The position numbers and the translations under genes are program-made. The notes under the pieces were generated by a model. It saw only the letters and a program-made list of their open reading frames with translations, was not told the origin of the DNA and searched no databases. A stretch of 6,532 bases of DNA from Chloroflexota bacterium (GTDB lineage Bacteria; Chloroflexota; Anaerolineae; Ardenticatenales; Ardenticatenaceae): assembly GCA_003520455.1 (NCBI GenBank), contig DOUV01000284.1:2122-8653 (forward strand), written 5' to 3'. Positions 5,502-6,532 of the stretch are shown in pieces. How positions within the stretch are numbered: the first letter of the stretch is position 1; each line of letters begins with the position of its first letter.

Positions 5502-6497
5502 ATGGCGACCAACATCTGGTTCTGGATTCTCTTCAACGCCTTCGTTCTAGTGCTCCTGGCGTTAGACCTGGGCGTCTTTCACCGCAAGGCCCACGCGGTC
5601 AGTACGAAAGAAGCCGCCGCGTGGAGCGTGGTCTGGATCACACTGGCGCTGCTCTTCAACATCGGCGTCTATTTCGTCGCGGGCAGGGAACCGGCACTGG
5701 AGTTTCTCACCGGCTACCTGATCGAAAAATCGCTGAGCGTGGACAACATTTTTGTCTTCGTCCTCCTCTTCGCCTATTTCAACGTGCCGGCCGCCTATCA
5801 ACACCGCGTGCTCTTCTGGGGCATTCTGGGTGCCCTGATCATGCGCGGCGCCCTCATCGGCATCGGGGCCTACCTGATCGAGCAGTTCCACTGGGTACTC
5901 TACATCTTCGGCGCCTTCCTGATCTTTACTGGCTTCCGTATGGCCTTCCAAAGGGAGCAGGAGATCGACGTCGAGAGCAATGCCGTCGTGCGCCTGGTCC
6001 GCCGGATCCTCCCGATCACTTCACACTACCGGGGCACCAGGTTCTTCATCCGCGAGGCCGGGCGGCTCGTCGCCACACCACTATTGGTCGTCCTGCTCGT
6101 GGTCGAGACGACCGACCTGATCTTCGCGCTCGACTCGATCCCGGCGATCTTTGCCGTGACCCAGGATCCCTTCCTGGTCTACACCTCGAACGTTTTCGCC
6201 ATCTTGGGCCTGCGTGCGCTCTACTTTTTGCTGGCCGGCGTCATCGAGAGGTTCCACTTCCTGAAACTCGGCCTGTCGGTGATCCTGGTCTTCATCGGCA
6301 CGAAGATGCTCATCGAGAACCGCTACCCCATCCCAATTACCGTTTCGCTCGGGGTTGTCGCCGCCGTCCTGGTCATCTCGGTGCTTGCATCGCTGCTCTT
6401 CCCCAAGGCCGCCCAGGTCGAGACGCCGGTCGACGGGTCGCCGCTCGAGCTTCGGCGCGGCAGCGCGCCACCGTTCGAAACAGAGCGCGGCGACTAA
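5502..6497 (+). CDS. TerC/Alx-family integral membrane protein, probable manganese exporter
   Basis: A 331-aa polytopic membrane protein, close in length to E. coli Alx (321 aa) and TerC. About nine hydrophobic segments are visible, near residues 4-25, 39-60, 78-95, 103-125, 129-147, 191-212, 227-247, 252-271 and 280-300. Two acidic motifs diagnostic of the family are inside membrane segments: EKSLSVDNIFVF (75-86) and VETTDLIFALDSIPAIFAVT (201-220), followed by TSNVFAILGLRALYFLL (228-244). Members of this family export Mn2+, and some supply it to secreted metalloenzymes; the Mn2+ riboswitch directly upstream supports that role. The start at ATG 5502 follows GGGGAG with 4 nt between; an in-frame ATG at 5490 would lie before that site. 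The polar C-terminal tail (about 301-331) is probably cytoplasmic or extracellular and is not diagnostic. The name terC reflects tellurite-resistance plasmids, but tellurite resistance is not implied here. Confidence 0.94.
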   Translation: MATNIWFWILFNAFVLVLLALDLGVFHRKAHAVSTKEAAAWSVVWITLALLFNIGVYFVAGREPALEFLTGYLIEKSLSVDNIFVFVLLFAYFNVPAAYQHRVLFWGILGALIMRGALIGIGAYLIEQFHWVLYIFGAFLIFTGFRMAFQREQEIDVESNAVVRLVRRILPITSHYRGTRFFIREAGRLVATPLLVVLLVVETTDLIFALDSIPAIFAVTQDPFLVYTSNVFAILGLRALYFLLAGVIERFHFLKLGLSVILVFIGTKMLIENRYPIPITVSLGVVAAVLVISVLASLLFPKAAQVETPVDGSPLELRRGSAPPFETERGD

Positions 6498-6513
6498 GGG
6501 ACGCGCCGCTCTG
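6481..6513 (+). terminator. Weak hairpin spanning the TerC/Alx stop codon
   Basis: CAGAGCG (6481-6487) pairs with CGCTCTG (6507-6513), and after a 2-nt bulge GCG (6490-6492) pairs with CGC (6504-6506). The stop codon TAA is in the loop. No T-tract follows within the 19 bases left in the window, so a terminator role is only a possibility. Confidence 0.2.
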
Positions 6514-6532
6514 GAGATCGGCGGGGAATGCC

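Noticed and set aside
5116..5502. Minus-strand frame across the htpG end and riboswitch
   Set aside because: The riboswitch, terminator and promoter on the other strand explain this sequence; the predicted peptide is low-complexity and unrecognisable.
5502..6497. Tellurite resistance determinant
   Set aside because: Only a TerC/Alx-family protein is present, with no terA, terB, terD or terE neighbours; the Mn2+ riboswitch points to manganese export instead.

Overview
The window is GC-rich bacterial DNA carrying five confident protein genes in two divergent blocks, plus one metal-sensing riboswitch. The GC-rich codon use, the short intergenic repeat words and the extended -10 promoters would fit a Chloroflexota-type bacterium. 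That assignment is an inference from style only; no taxonomic marker is present.

Left block (about 71-2989, all minus strand). Reading in the direction of transcription, it holds a lipoprotein substrate-binding protein of the NMT1/SsuA/TauA kind (1925-2989), a VOC-fold (glyoxalase/dioxygenase superfamily) protein with an unusual N-terminal extension (1030-1758), and an ABC transporter ATPase of the nitrate/sulfonate/taurine type (71-889). No permease is in view; it would be expected beyond position 1. Both gaps in the block contain repeats. The VOC-ATPase gap carries a long imperfect inverted repeat that starts at the VOC stop codon and, on the transcribed strand, runs into a T5 tract. It looks like an attenuator. 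The VOC gene probably acts on, or senses, whatever the transporter imports, but the substrate cannot be read from sequence.

Centre (2990-3341). This divergent intergenic region holds a minus-strand promoter for the transporter block and a strong plus-strand promoter (GTGACA-17-TACAAT with an extended -10 TG). The latter is followed by a roughly 220-nt leader and a perfect Shine-Dalgarno in front of htpG. A 28-codon ORF begins within a few bases of the predicted transcription start. No CIRCE element is visible.

Right block (3342-6497, plus strand). htpG (the bacterial Hsp90 chaperone, 634 aa) is followed by a second strong promoter whose -35 box overlaps the htpG stop codon. Directly after it come a yybP-ykoY (Mn2+) riboswitch, an intrinsic terminator that is mutually exclusive with the aptamer's closing stem, and a TerC/Alx-family membrane protein of 331 aa. 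This is a complete manganese-responsive export unit: high Mn2+ should stabilise the aptamer, prevent termination and switch on the exporter.

The best-supported regulatory object is the Mn2+ riboswitch unit. The least explained ones are the VOC protein's N-terminal region and the VOC-ATPase attenuator-like structure. I did not find convincing evidence for an entirely new system.
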